DNA from: Balneolaceae bacterium
GTDB taxonomy: Bacteria; Bacteroidota; Rhodothermia; Balneolales; Balneolaceae
NCBI GenBank assembly: GCA_007123785.1
Contig: SLGL01000070.1
Location: 1 to 5,311, forward strand
Length of the DNA: 5,311 nucleotides
Reading direction: 5' to 3'
Of this stretch, positions 1 through 5,311 are shown one piece after another. Numbering within the stretch: the first letter of the stretch is position 1; each line of letters starts with the position of its first letter. Below the pieces are notes generated by a model. The model was not told the DNA's origin. It saw nothing but the letters and a program-made list of their open reading frames with translations, and did no database searches. The position numbers were made by a program, and so were the translations under genes.

Positions 1-939
1 AAAATAAAACACAACGATGAAGATTATATCATAGGTAATTTGGCATTAGCCGAAGGTAAATCTCCTCACAAAGGAATCAATAGTTCACCTGATGATCTGG
101 ACTATCAGTTATTATTAAGAGCGGGACTTTTAATTGCTGCGGATGATGTGGGAACGAAACCTATATCTATAACAACCGGTTTTCCGCACTCTACCTATAA
201 TCTGAATAAAGAAGCTGCTTCTGAACTGATCAGTAAAATTAAAAGTGTAACCCGGGATACAAGACCTTTTGGCGGCAATGGTTATGAGGAGGTTCCCATC
301 AATATTGAAAGAATTAATCTTATACCGGAAATCTTTGGTGCTATTGTTGCTGCACGTGAAGGAGAAATGGGAATCAGAGGAAGCATGTTTGTAGTGAGCC
401 TCGGTTATGGGACCCTTGAGTTTGGCCTAACCACTGAAGATGGATTTGTTCAAAGAACATTAAGCAGTGGGAATGGACTGAGATATGCAATTGATTCTGC
501 AATGAAAGAACTTTCAAATACTCATTATTTGGGTCTTAGAAACGAACATCAATTCGATACGGCACTGAAACAAGGAAACATTATTCTTAACAGAAAGAGA
601 ATTGACCTTTCAGATCTTCGGAAAAGTGTACTCAGGCAATATTATGAAAACGTAATTTCTCCTTTAATCAAAAACACCTGGAATGATGATGATTTCAGTA
701 AAACCAGTACACTCGTATTGGTAGGAGGAGGAGCTTATTATCGGGAATTAGTTGAATCCTTTTATGATGAATTTAAAGGATTACTGAAAATTGAAATACC
801 TGATAACCCCATGGAAATGGCAAGTACGGGATATTGTTTACATGCCTCTCAGAAAATTGAGTATCCAGGAACAAGAGCTGTAGGGCTGGACATTGGAAAT
901 GCACATACCTGTGTTAGTGTAAAGTCGTCTGAAGAATAA
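1..939 (+). CDS. ParM/Alp-like actin-fold ATPase family protein, 5'-truncated by the window edge
   Basis: The reading frame is open from base 1 (first codons read K-I-K-H-N-D-E-D) to a TAA at 937-939, giving 312 residues. A TTG at 40 is not a credible start, because family-like sequence (DEDYIIGNLAL, the usual 'yyvGelA' segment of ParM-like proteins) lies before it. A few dozen N-terminal residues are probably missing. In order one sees: D-D-L-D-Y-Q-L-L-L helix (about 97-126); I-T-T-G-F-P, matching the family's 'vtGLPv' strand (about 172-189); I-P-E-I-F-G-A (322-342), matching 'pE..Ga'; the phosphate-2 position FVVSLGYGTLEFG (388-426); and the adenosine-motif-like LVLVGGGAYYREL (712-750). Near the end is N-P-M-E-M-A-S-T-G-Y, matching 'P..ANarGy'. 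ParM relatives form nucleotide-driven filaments, often for DNA segregation. No ParR-like partner or centromere repeats are visible, so the role here is unknown. Two oddities: the phosphate-2 Asp is Ser, and a phosphate-1-like motif sits at the C-terminus. The actin-like fold call is fairly secure; the function is not. Confidence 0.75.
   Translation, partial: KIKHNDEDYIIGNLALAEGKSPHKGINSSPDDLDYQLLLRAGLLIAADDVGTKPISITTGFPHSTYNLNKEAASELISKIKSVTRDTRPFGGNGYEEVPINIERINLIPEIFGAIVAAREGEMGIRGSMFVVSLGYGTLEFGLTTEDGFVQRTLSSGNGLRYAIDSAMKELSNTHYLGLRNEHQFDTALKQGNIILNRKRIDLSDLRKSVLRQYYENVISPLIKNTWNDDDFSKTSTLVLVGGGAYYRELVESFYDEFKGLLKIEIPDNPMEMASTGYCLHASQKIEYPGTRAVGLDIGNAHTCVSVKSSEE
877..921 (+). other. Phosphate-1-like motif (DIGN) at the C-terminus of the actin-like protein
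   Basis: These codons read AVGLDIGNAHTCVSV. They have the shape of the first strand-loop-strand of an actin/Hsp70/ParM fold: hydrophobic strand, D-x-G-N-x-x-T loop, then a second strand. In the family this element opens the protein. Here it follows the last recognisable family element and is 6 codons from the stop. It could mark a circular permutation, a duplicated element, or a tail that inserts into a neighbouring subunit. The N-terminus is outside the window, so these cannot be told apart here. Confidence 0.55.
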
Positions 940-990
940 TATAATTTTAATATTGACGCTTTTAGCGGTTTAGTATATTGCATGATAATA

Positions 991-1025
991 CTGTGAGAGT
1001 TCTGTCACCCGACAGAATCTCGCAG
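991..1025. terminator. Hairpin between convergent genes, possible bidirectional terminator
   Basis: Arms 991-1006 (CTGTGAGAGTTCTGTC) and 1011-1025 (GACAGAATCTCGCAG) pair over 15 base pairs around an ACCC loop, with one bulged G (999) and one G-U pair (994/1022). It lies 52 bases past the stop of the + strand gene and 173 bases past the secretin stop on the other strand. This suits transcript ends from both sides. Neither side has a clear run of T, so it is not a textbook intrinsic terminator; it could instead be a 3'-end stabilising structure. The rest of 940-1197 is AT-rich and I see no gene or RNA in it. Confidence 0.5.
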
Positions 1026-1197
1026 ACTCCAATTCATTTTCATTGACCAATATAGGATGTGGAAAATGATGAATGAAGTGTAAAGAACTGCAATTGTTTC
1101 CTTTTATTTCATGGTTATTTATTGTTCGTTAATCCAGAGATAAGTGAAAAATTAACTTACTCTTGCTCAAACAACAATTATGCCAATAACCATAAAA

Positions 1198-2406
1198 TTA
1201 TTCTTCATCATCTCGCTGTATCTGATGAATTTCTTCCTGAAATGTCTGTCTCTGTTGTTCCAGTAATTCCGGCATTGATCTCATCGGCTGTGCTAAGCGT
1301 TCTTCGAGAGTAGGAACAAGGGTTGCTTTAATGAGTACTACCAATTCCTGAACAACGTTTTCATGCGATTCGTATCCGAATAGATAACGCAGACCGAGAA
1401 ACCATCCGGGCAAATCTTTTAAAATAGGAATTCCTCTTCGGGTAGTTTGGACTTCAGTTTCATATAATCCTGCAATAACGGTGCTCTCACCACTCAATAA
1501 AAGAATTTCTGTAGCGGCTTCCTGTTTATTAACAATAGTGCTAATCGGATCGGGTTGAGCTGTACTGCGTTCTGCATTAATGGTCATATAAATAAATGGC
1601 TGCCCTTCATGATAAAGTACCTGAGGTGTGACCCGTAAAATGGTGCCGGTGCTGAAGAACTGATCGGTAATGTTTCCTGCAAAATCCCTTTGTTTGATAG
1701 AAAAATCCTGGCCAACCTGTATGGACCCGGTTTCTCCGTCAAGTACTTTAATTTGTGGTGAGGATAAGATTTCTCCTTTATCACTGGTTTCGAATGCACT
1801 AAAAAGAGCATTTATATCCCATCCGGAGTTGAAAATATCAGTCCAGTTTACTTCCACTTCGAACACATCCTGTCCCACACTTGCAGCACCAAAGTTGGAA
1901 ACACGTACTCTATCGTTCTGAATGCTGTTCCAGTCTATGCCCAGTTCCCGAATGAGTCGTTTGTCGCCCTGGAAAAAAGTTGCAGAGATTTCAATTTCTC
2001 TTGAGTCGAAACGAACCGGACGTTCTTCACGCTCTGCAATTCGTTCTTCTTCGGGAAGTTCATGTTCTGGTATATCCATGATTTCAAAGTAGCGGGGTGC
2101 TTCGATCATGTACATATTATTGTGTGCAAGGATTTGATTTAGTGCATCTTCCCAGTGCATACGTGGAATATCAATTCCAATGGGGCCTTCGTATGTTGCC
2201 CGGTTAACAAAGATTTTATCTCTGAATTCGATGGAAAGTTCTTCTATAATATCCAGAGCGTCGTGAAAGTTAACATCCGCAGAAAGAACAATCACTTCAT
2301 CAGGATTGGTATACTCCCTGAATGGCAGCCGGTCTTGAGCAAGCAAAGTTTGGATATTTAATAATGCAATGAATAAAAATACTGCGAAAATGCTAAGATT
2401 TTTCAT
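1198..2406 (-). CDS. Short outer-membrane secretin (PilQ/GspD type)
   Basis: This 402-residue protein should form the outer-membrane channel of a type IV pilus or type II secretion-like machine. Residues 1-24 are a signal peptide (hydrophobic core, cleavage near L-L-A|Q-D). No lipobox cysteine is seen. Residues about 37-111 look like one small N-terminal secretin domain (STN/N0-like: VIVLSADVNFHDALDII ... MHWEDALNQIL). A charged E/R-rich linker (about 113-135) follows. The secretin core (about 136-365) carries the usual signatures: G-E-I-L-S-S-P-Q-I-K-V-L-D-G-E, T-G-T-I-L-R-V-T-P-Q-V, N-K-Q-E-A-A-T-E-I-L-L-L-S-G-E-S, and R-R-G-I-P-I-L-K-D-L-P. A Gln/Glu-rich, probably helical tail (366-402) ends it and might act like an S-domain. 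PilQ and GspD are usually much longer, with AMIN or several N domains; none of those are present. The ATG is chosen for the signal peptide directly after it and an AGGAA five bases upstream. It is the last gene of the operon, 15 bp after the PilO/PilP-like gene. The secretin call is near certain; pilQ versus gspD is open. Confidence 0.93.
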   Translation of the reverse strand: MKNLSIFAVFLFIALLNIQTLLAQDRLPFREYTNPDEVIVLSADVNFHDALDIIEELSIEFRDKIFVNRATYEGPIGIDIPRMHWEDALNQILAHNNMYMIEAPRYFEIMDIPEHELPEEERIAEREERPVRFDSREIEISATFFQGDKRLIRELGIDWNSIQNDRVRVSNFGAASVGQDVFEVEVNWTDIFNSGWDINALFSAFETSDKGEILSSPQIKVLDGETGSIQVGQDFSIKQRDFAGNITDQFFSTGTILRVTPQVLYHEGQPFIYMTINAERSTAQPDPISTIVNKQEAATEILLLSGESTVIAGLYETEVQTTRRGIPILKDLPGWFLGLRYLFGYESHENVVQELVVLIKATLVPTLEERLAQPMRSMPELLEQQRQTFQEEIHQIQRDDEE

Positions 2407-2411
2407 GTCTG

Positions 2412-2416
2412 TTCCT
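2412..2416 (-). promoter_or_regulatory. Ribosome binding site of the secretin gene
   Basis: Read on the - strand, AGGAA lies 5 bases before the ATG at 2406, within the 15-base gap after the upstream stop codon. It supports that ATG as the start. By contrast, the PilO/PilP-like gene has no recognisable Shine-Dalgarno sequence before its ATG. Confidence 0.45.
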
Positions 2417-2421
2417 GTCTG

Positions 2422-3279
2422 TTATTCTTGCCGGAGTGCCAGTGTTACCCTGTCTCTGATTCCACCACGATTCAGTTGAAACACCGCTTCTCCACGGTCG
2501 AGGTTAATTTCTGAAAGCCTTCCAAGATAGACTCTGTCTCCAATATTTAGCCGTATCAGGCTCCCGGTTTGATCGACAATGTGTGCGCGGTTGCCAGTGA
2601 GCACCACAAGTCTGCTGTTTTCAACTTCGGGAAGATTCTCGTCATTTGGCGGTACCTCGTGAATGAGAGGAAAGTAAGGGTTGTGGGTGATGTTACCTAA
2701 AGGCCCGGCAGATTGTAGCTGAGCAATATAGTTACTCCATTCTCCGCGACGATAATAAGCACCCAGATTTATTTGAAAATTTACACGATCCAGCCGTTCA
2801 TAGTTGGTGATATTTTCAAGCTGTACAGATTGTAACTTTACAAGTGGCCTGCTGTATTCAATCCTGTATAAGTAATTAACCAGATTTTCATAACGACCTT
2901 CTCCACGTATTTCAACATTAACAATTCCGTGGTCACTGTTTCGTACAGAGTCCCTGAATGCGAAGTTCAAATTGGTAAAAGAAATACCCCGGTTCAGTTC
3001 TTGCAGGTAATTATAAAAGTGACTTGAGTTGTGTGTTGGGAATAACTCTTTGGGATGGTTCAGCCTAACATATAATGCCTGGTTATAGTGTGCCTGGGTT
3101 TCTTCGAAAAATTCTGCTGCAAGTTCAACCTCCTCAAGTTCGATCGAAAGCTGCTCCTGTTCAATGACTGCCGCTTCTATGTCATCATTGAACTTGTTCT
3201 GAACATACAGCCATCCGCCACCTACCATTAGCAATAGTGTAAATATCAGTATGAGTGTATTTCGTATACTGTATTTCAT
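2422..3279 (-). CDS. PilO-like inner-membrane protein with C-terminal PilP/GspC-like domain
   Basis: This 285-residue protein is placed as the PilO (GspM-like) alignment subunit fused to a PilP-type connector. Residues 1-6 are a short basic cytoplasmic start, 7-25 a membrane segment, and 30-65 a Glu-rich predicted coiled coil. About 85-175 is a small alpha/beta region (HFYNYLQELNRGIS; VNVEIRGEGRYENLVNYLYRIE; VNFQINLGAYYR), in the pattern of the PilO ferredoxin-like domain. After a Pro/Asn-rich linker (about 192-220), residues 222-283 form a beta-rich unit (RLVVLTGNRAHIVDQTG, RLNIGDRVYLGRL, EAVFQLNRGG). Its 'x.I...G....l.vGd.l..g.l..I' pattern is that of the PilP C-terminal/GspC homology region, which docks on secretin N domains. 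The ATG is 3 bases after the upstream TAG with no clear ribosome site, suggesting translational coupling. The gene order (after PilM/PilN-like, before the secretin) is the classical pilMNOPQ order and strongly supports the call. The PilP part rests on pattern only. Confidence 0.78.
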   Translation of the reverse strand: MKYSIRNTLILIFTLLLMVGGGWLYVQNKFNDDIEAAVIEQEQLSIELEEVELAAEFFEETQAHYNQALYVRLNHPKELFPTHNSSHFYNYLQELNRGISFTNLNFAFRDSVRNSDHGIVNVEIRGEGRYENLVNYLYRIEYSRPLVKLQSVQLENITNYERLDRVNFQINLGAYYRRGEWSNYIAQLQSAGPLGNITHNPYFPLIHEVPPNDENLPEVENSRLVVLTGNRAHIVDQTGSLIRLNIGDRVYLGRLSEINLDRGEAVFQLNRGGIRDRVTLALRQE

Positions 3280-3282
3280 GGT

Positions 3283-5311
3283 CTATCGAATGCGAATTAT
3301 AAAATTATTTTTTGCATAAACTTCAGGGAGCTCCTGAACGGCTGTAAGTGCGTGGTTCAGTGTTTCAAACTGGCCTATACCTACACGCCACACTTTGCGT
3401 CCGGGTGTCATTTCTGCTTCCCAAAGAGTCGCTTTATACCCCTCTTTTGCAAGTGATTGATATTTTGTGAAAGCCTCTTCTTTTTGTTCAATGAAATCCA
3501 AAACAATAGTATATGCACCAATAAGCTGAACTGGTTCTGGTTCCATCACGCCGTAGGAAGACTCATCCGGTTTTTCTGTAAACGCTAAATGTGAAACCGA
3601 TTCTATCTCTTCGTGTAGATGATTTTCAGTTTGGGGTGTATCTGTTTCGGCCGTCGCATTTGGGGATGGAGGTTCAGCTTGTTCTGCAGGCTCTGGCTCT
3701 GGTTCGGTATTGGTTTCAGGTTCAGAAGTTTGGATAACGGCTTCCCTCTCTTCAGTGGTTTCCGTTTGTATCGGTTGGTCTGTTGAGACAGGCACATCCT
3801 GTACAGGATCCAGTGGTGCTTCTGGTTCTGCTTGCTCTTCCGGTTGTTGATGGGTGACTTGCGGTACATCAGATTCATTCACGGGCCGATATTCACGGAG
3901 TTGACTAAGTTCAAGCTGATATTCTTCGGGTAACTCAATTTCAAAACCGGCATCGGGCATTTCAAGCAAAAATTCATCAAGATCCTGCCGAATGCTGTTC
4001 ACTTGCATGGAGAAGTTATAAACATCCTGGCCGCGAATTTCAGTTTCATTTACCTGATGGATGTTCGCATCACTAAACAGGTTTGCAAGCATGGGCACCT
4101 GCTGTCTTGTAAGAGAATACTCGGTAATGTTTACATGAGCATCAGATGATCGAACCGAAGTAAGCCAGATATTCGAAATATCCCCAACGCCCTGGTTCAA
4201 CTTTATAAGTGTTTCTGACCACTGTTGGCTGTAGCGTGCGAGTTCGAGAATACGTTCATTTTCAGCTTGAAGTTCTTGCAGGTCTGCCATCAGGCTTTCG
4301 GTCATGTTAGCAATTGGCCTTAAATCTTCAATCTGGCTGGAGATCAGGGTGTTTTCCCGCTGAAGTTCCTGAAGTTCAGCGTTTTTTGAGTTGTACATTG
4401 TATTAATAAAAAGAGGGGTGAGGGCAATCAGTACTAATATTATAATTCCATGCCACTCCAGTTTTAGCATACGCTGTTTTTCCAGAATATATTCCGGCAG
4501 GAGTGAGAGTTGTGAAAATTCCTTCTCATTTACCTTACTTGCAGCCCAAGCAGCACCGATCGCTGTAAGATAGGGTTGAAGGTAAACCGGTGAATTCAGT
4601 AGTTCATTTGAGTAACCAAGGTTGTCGGGATGTGGTGTTAGATAGTCAACTTCTACATCTTCAAACTGTTGTTTCAGGTAAGAAGTGACGGTTTCTTTAA
4701 GCCTTGAGGAGCGCGCCACCAAAAGCCGGGTAATTTTGGGCAGATTACCTTTGTCAATTTCGAAGAGAATTTTACTGAAAACGGTGTTGAGTACATCATC
4801 AGAACTTTCTCCCTCCGTAATAATAGGGAGTGTATTTACAATTTCCTGCCCCTTCATAAAAACGATACGGCTTGAAGATTCACCCAGCCCGATCAGGCCG
4901 GTAATATCATCATCCTGCAGATTATAGTTTGCTCTTGCAAGCCCCGCCCAGATACTTTCTTCCGGGAGCAGTTCATTGATGTGAACTTTGCCGTTATAGT
5001 AGGTTTCAGCAAGTTCAACGAGGTTAATCAGCTCTGACTCATCCGGGTTGTAAGCAAGCAGACAGTTATTTTCCCCGATTTTAACCCAGGAGTAATGGTC
5101 GGGTGAAATGTCACGATCTGCGATGGGTTGCAGTTTTTCCCTGAAAAATTCGTGACGGGTATTTTTTTTCATTTTTGCGGGATCCACATTTTTCAGGAAG
5201 TGAAATGTGGTTTTTCCAAATGGAATATGCAGGCCTGCGTAAATCTTTTTTTTGCCTTCTTTTGTAAAATATTCGGCAAGCAAGCGTTCATTGTCAGCAG
5301 CTACTTCAACA
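3283..5311 (-). CDS. PilM-PilN-like (GspL-like) fusion with C-terminal SPOR domain, N-terminus cut by the window edge
   Basis: The frame is open from base 5311 (V-E-V-A-A-D-N-E-R before the TTG at 5283) to the TAG at 3283. The TTG is not the real start. Residues below count from 5283. About 1-250 is a PilM/GspL-like cytoplasmic actin-fold region: LAYNPDESELINLVELAE (about 76-93), the phosphate-2 position GLIGLGESSSRIVF (129-142), the adenosine position RLLVARSSRL (186-195), and a closing QPYLTAIGAAWAA helix (236-248). About 278-295 is a single membrane segment (GIIILVLIALTPLF), followed by a coiled coil (about 300-350). Then comes a PilN-type periplasmic domain (about 355-436: WSETLIKLNQG ... 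IWLTSVRSSDAHVNITEYS). About 470-585 is an acidic Pro/Glu/Thr-rich linker, and 588-666 a SPOR domain. The product should be the inner-membrane platform of a type IV pilus or type II secretion-like alignment complex, and should also hold peptidoglycan. PilM's usual Asp and GG nucleotide contacts are degenerate, as in GspL. It is the first visible operon gene, ending 3 bases before the next start. Confidence 0.85.
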   Translation of the reverse strand, partial: VEVAADNERLLAEYFTKEGKKKIYAGLHIPFGKTTFHFLKNVDPAKMKKNTRHEFFREKLQPIADRDISPDHYSWVKIGENNCLLAYNPDESELINLVELAETYYNGKVHINELLPEESIWAGLARANYNLQDDDITGLIGLGESSSRIVFMKGQEIVNTLPIITEGESSDDVLNTVFSKILFEIDKGNLPKITRLLVARSSRLKETVTSYLKQQFEDVEVDYLTPHPDNLGYSNELLNSPVYLQPYLTAIGAAWAASKVNEKEFSQLSLLPEYILEKQRMLKLEWHGIIILVLIALTPLFINTMYNSKNAELQELQRENTLISSQIEDLRPIANMTESLMADLQELQAENERILELARYSQQWSETLIKLNQGVGDISNIWLTSVRSSDAHVNITEYSLTRQQVPMLANLFSDANIHQVNETEIRGQDVYNFSMQVNSIRQDLDEFLLEMPDAGFEIELPEEYQLELSQLREYRPVNESDVPQVTHQQPEEQAEPEAPLDPVQDVPVSTDQPIQTETTEEREAVIQTSEPETNTEPEPEPAEQAEPPSPNATAETDTPQTENHLHEEIESVSHLAFTEKPDESSYGVMEPEPVQLIGAYTIVLDFIEQKEEAFTKYQSLAKEGYKATLWEAEMTPGRKVWRVGIGQFETLNHALTAVQELPEVYAKNNFIIRIR
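3286..3522 (-). other. SPOR (peptidoglycan-binding) domain coding segment
   Basis: The last ~79 residues follow the SPOR pattern. A first strand YTIVLDF is followed by a helix EEAFTKYQSLAKEGYKATLW. Then come the second strand pair VWRVGIGQFETLNHA (matching 'yrVrvGpf....A') and a final strand NNFIIRIR. SPOR domains bind glycan strands stripped of peptides, typically at the division septum. Its place behind a membrane segment and long linker puts it in the periplasm. Confidence 0.8.
3529..3876 (-). other. Low-complexity Pro/Glu/Thr-rich linker coding segment
   Basis: About 116 residues joining the PilN-like and SPOR domains are rich in Glu, Pro, Gln and Thr, with imperfect short repeats such as EEQAEPEAP, EPEPEPAEQAEPP and E-P-E-T-N-T. 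No hydrophobic core pattern is seen, so it should be disordered and strongly acidic. In DNA it appears as GGTTCTGG/GGCTCTGG-like short repeats on the + strand, which could allow length variation between strains. Confidence 0.75.

Noticed and set aside
1..939. ParMRC plasmid-segregation cassette
   Set aside because: No ParR-like small gene and no direct-repeat centromere are visible after the actin-like gene; the next gene is a convergent secretin operon.
1128..1156. GTTAAT ... ATTAAC and TAAGT ... ACTTA short palindromes as a terminator for the secretin gene
   Set aside because: Arms of 5-6 bp that are AT-rich and lack a following T-run are too weak to call.
1111..1193. Inverted repeat AATGGTTAT-like: ATGGTTATT (1111-1119) and AATAACCAT (1185-1193)
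   Set aside because: Arms of 9 bp separated by 65 bases in AT-rich DNA are expected by chance and are not linked to any start or other element.
1122..1313. Small + strand open frame of 63 codons overlapping the secretin 3' end
   Set aside because: Most of it is antisense to the conserved secretin tail. It has no ribosome site and no recognisable protein features.
3603..3878. 91-codon - strand frame inside the linker region
   Set aside because: It is another frame of the low-complexity Pro/Glu-rich linker. The Lys/Gln/Pro-rich product simply reflects the repeated codons.
5281..5283. TTG as the start of the PilM/PilN/SPOR gene
   Set aside because: The frame stays open with protein-like sequence to the window edge, and the N-terminal part of the PilM-like fold is still missing.
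1..5311. CRISPR arrays, tRNA/rRNA genes, insertion sequences
   Set aside because: No regularly spaced repeats, tRNA-like cloverleaf, transposase frame or terminal inverted repeats were seen.

Overview
This window comes from a diderm (outer-membrane-bearing) bacterium with moderately AT-rich DNA. The outer membrane is implied by a secretin and a SPOR peptidoglycan-binding domain. The style of the proteins (compact fused Pil/Gsp components, weak Shine-Dalgarno sites) suggests the Bacteroidota/Balneolota/Rhodothermota side of the tree. That placement is an impression from the sequence, not a proven assignment.

Layout. Positions 1-939 (+ strand) hold the 3' part of a ParM/Alp-like actin-fold gene whose start lies before the window. 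Positions 940-1197 are a short convergent intergenic region with one strong hairpin (991-1025). Positions 1198-5311 (- strand, read right to left) form a tight operon of three genes with gaps of 3 and 15 bp. The first is a large PilM-PilN-like protein with a C-terminal SPOR domain, cut by the right window edge. The second is a PilO-like protein with a C-terminal PilP/GspC-like beta domain. The third is a short secretin.

How the operon works together. These genes encode the trans-envelope alignment part of a type IV pilus or type II secretion-like machine. It has a cytoplasmic actin-fold platform, inner-membrane PilN/PilO-type subunits, a PilP-type periplasmic connector, and an outer-membrane secretin. 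Functions normally spread over five genes (pilM, N, O, P, Q) are carried on three polypeptides. The fused PilM-PilN layout is also that of GspL, so the choice between type IV pilus and type II secretion is left open. The added SPOR domain, on an acidic Pro/Glu-rich linker of over 100 residues, would tie the inner-membrane platform to peptidoglycan. I do not know this combination as a standard architecture.

The actin-like gene on the left is separate and convergent. Its C-terminus carries a second oddity: a sequence that looks like an actin-fold phosphate-1 strand-loop-strand (AVGLDIGNAHTCVSV), which normally sits at the N-terminus. Its phosphate-2 motif has also lost the usual aspartate.
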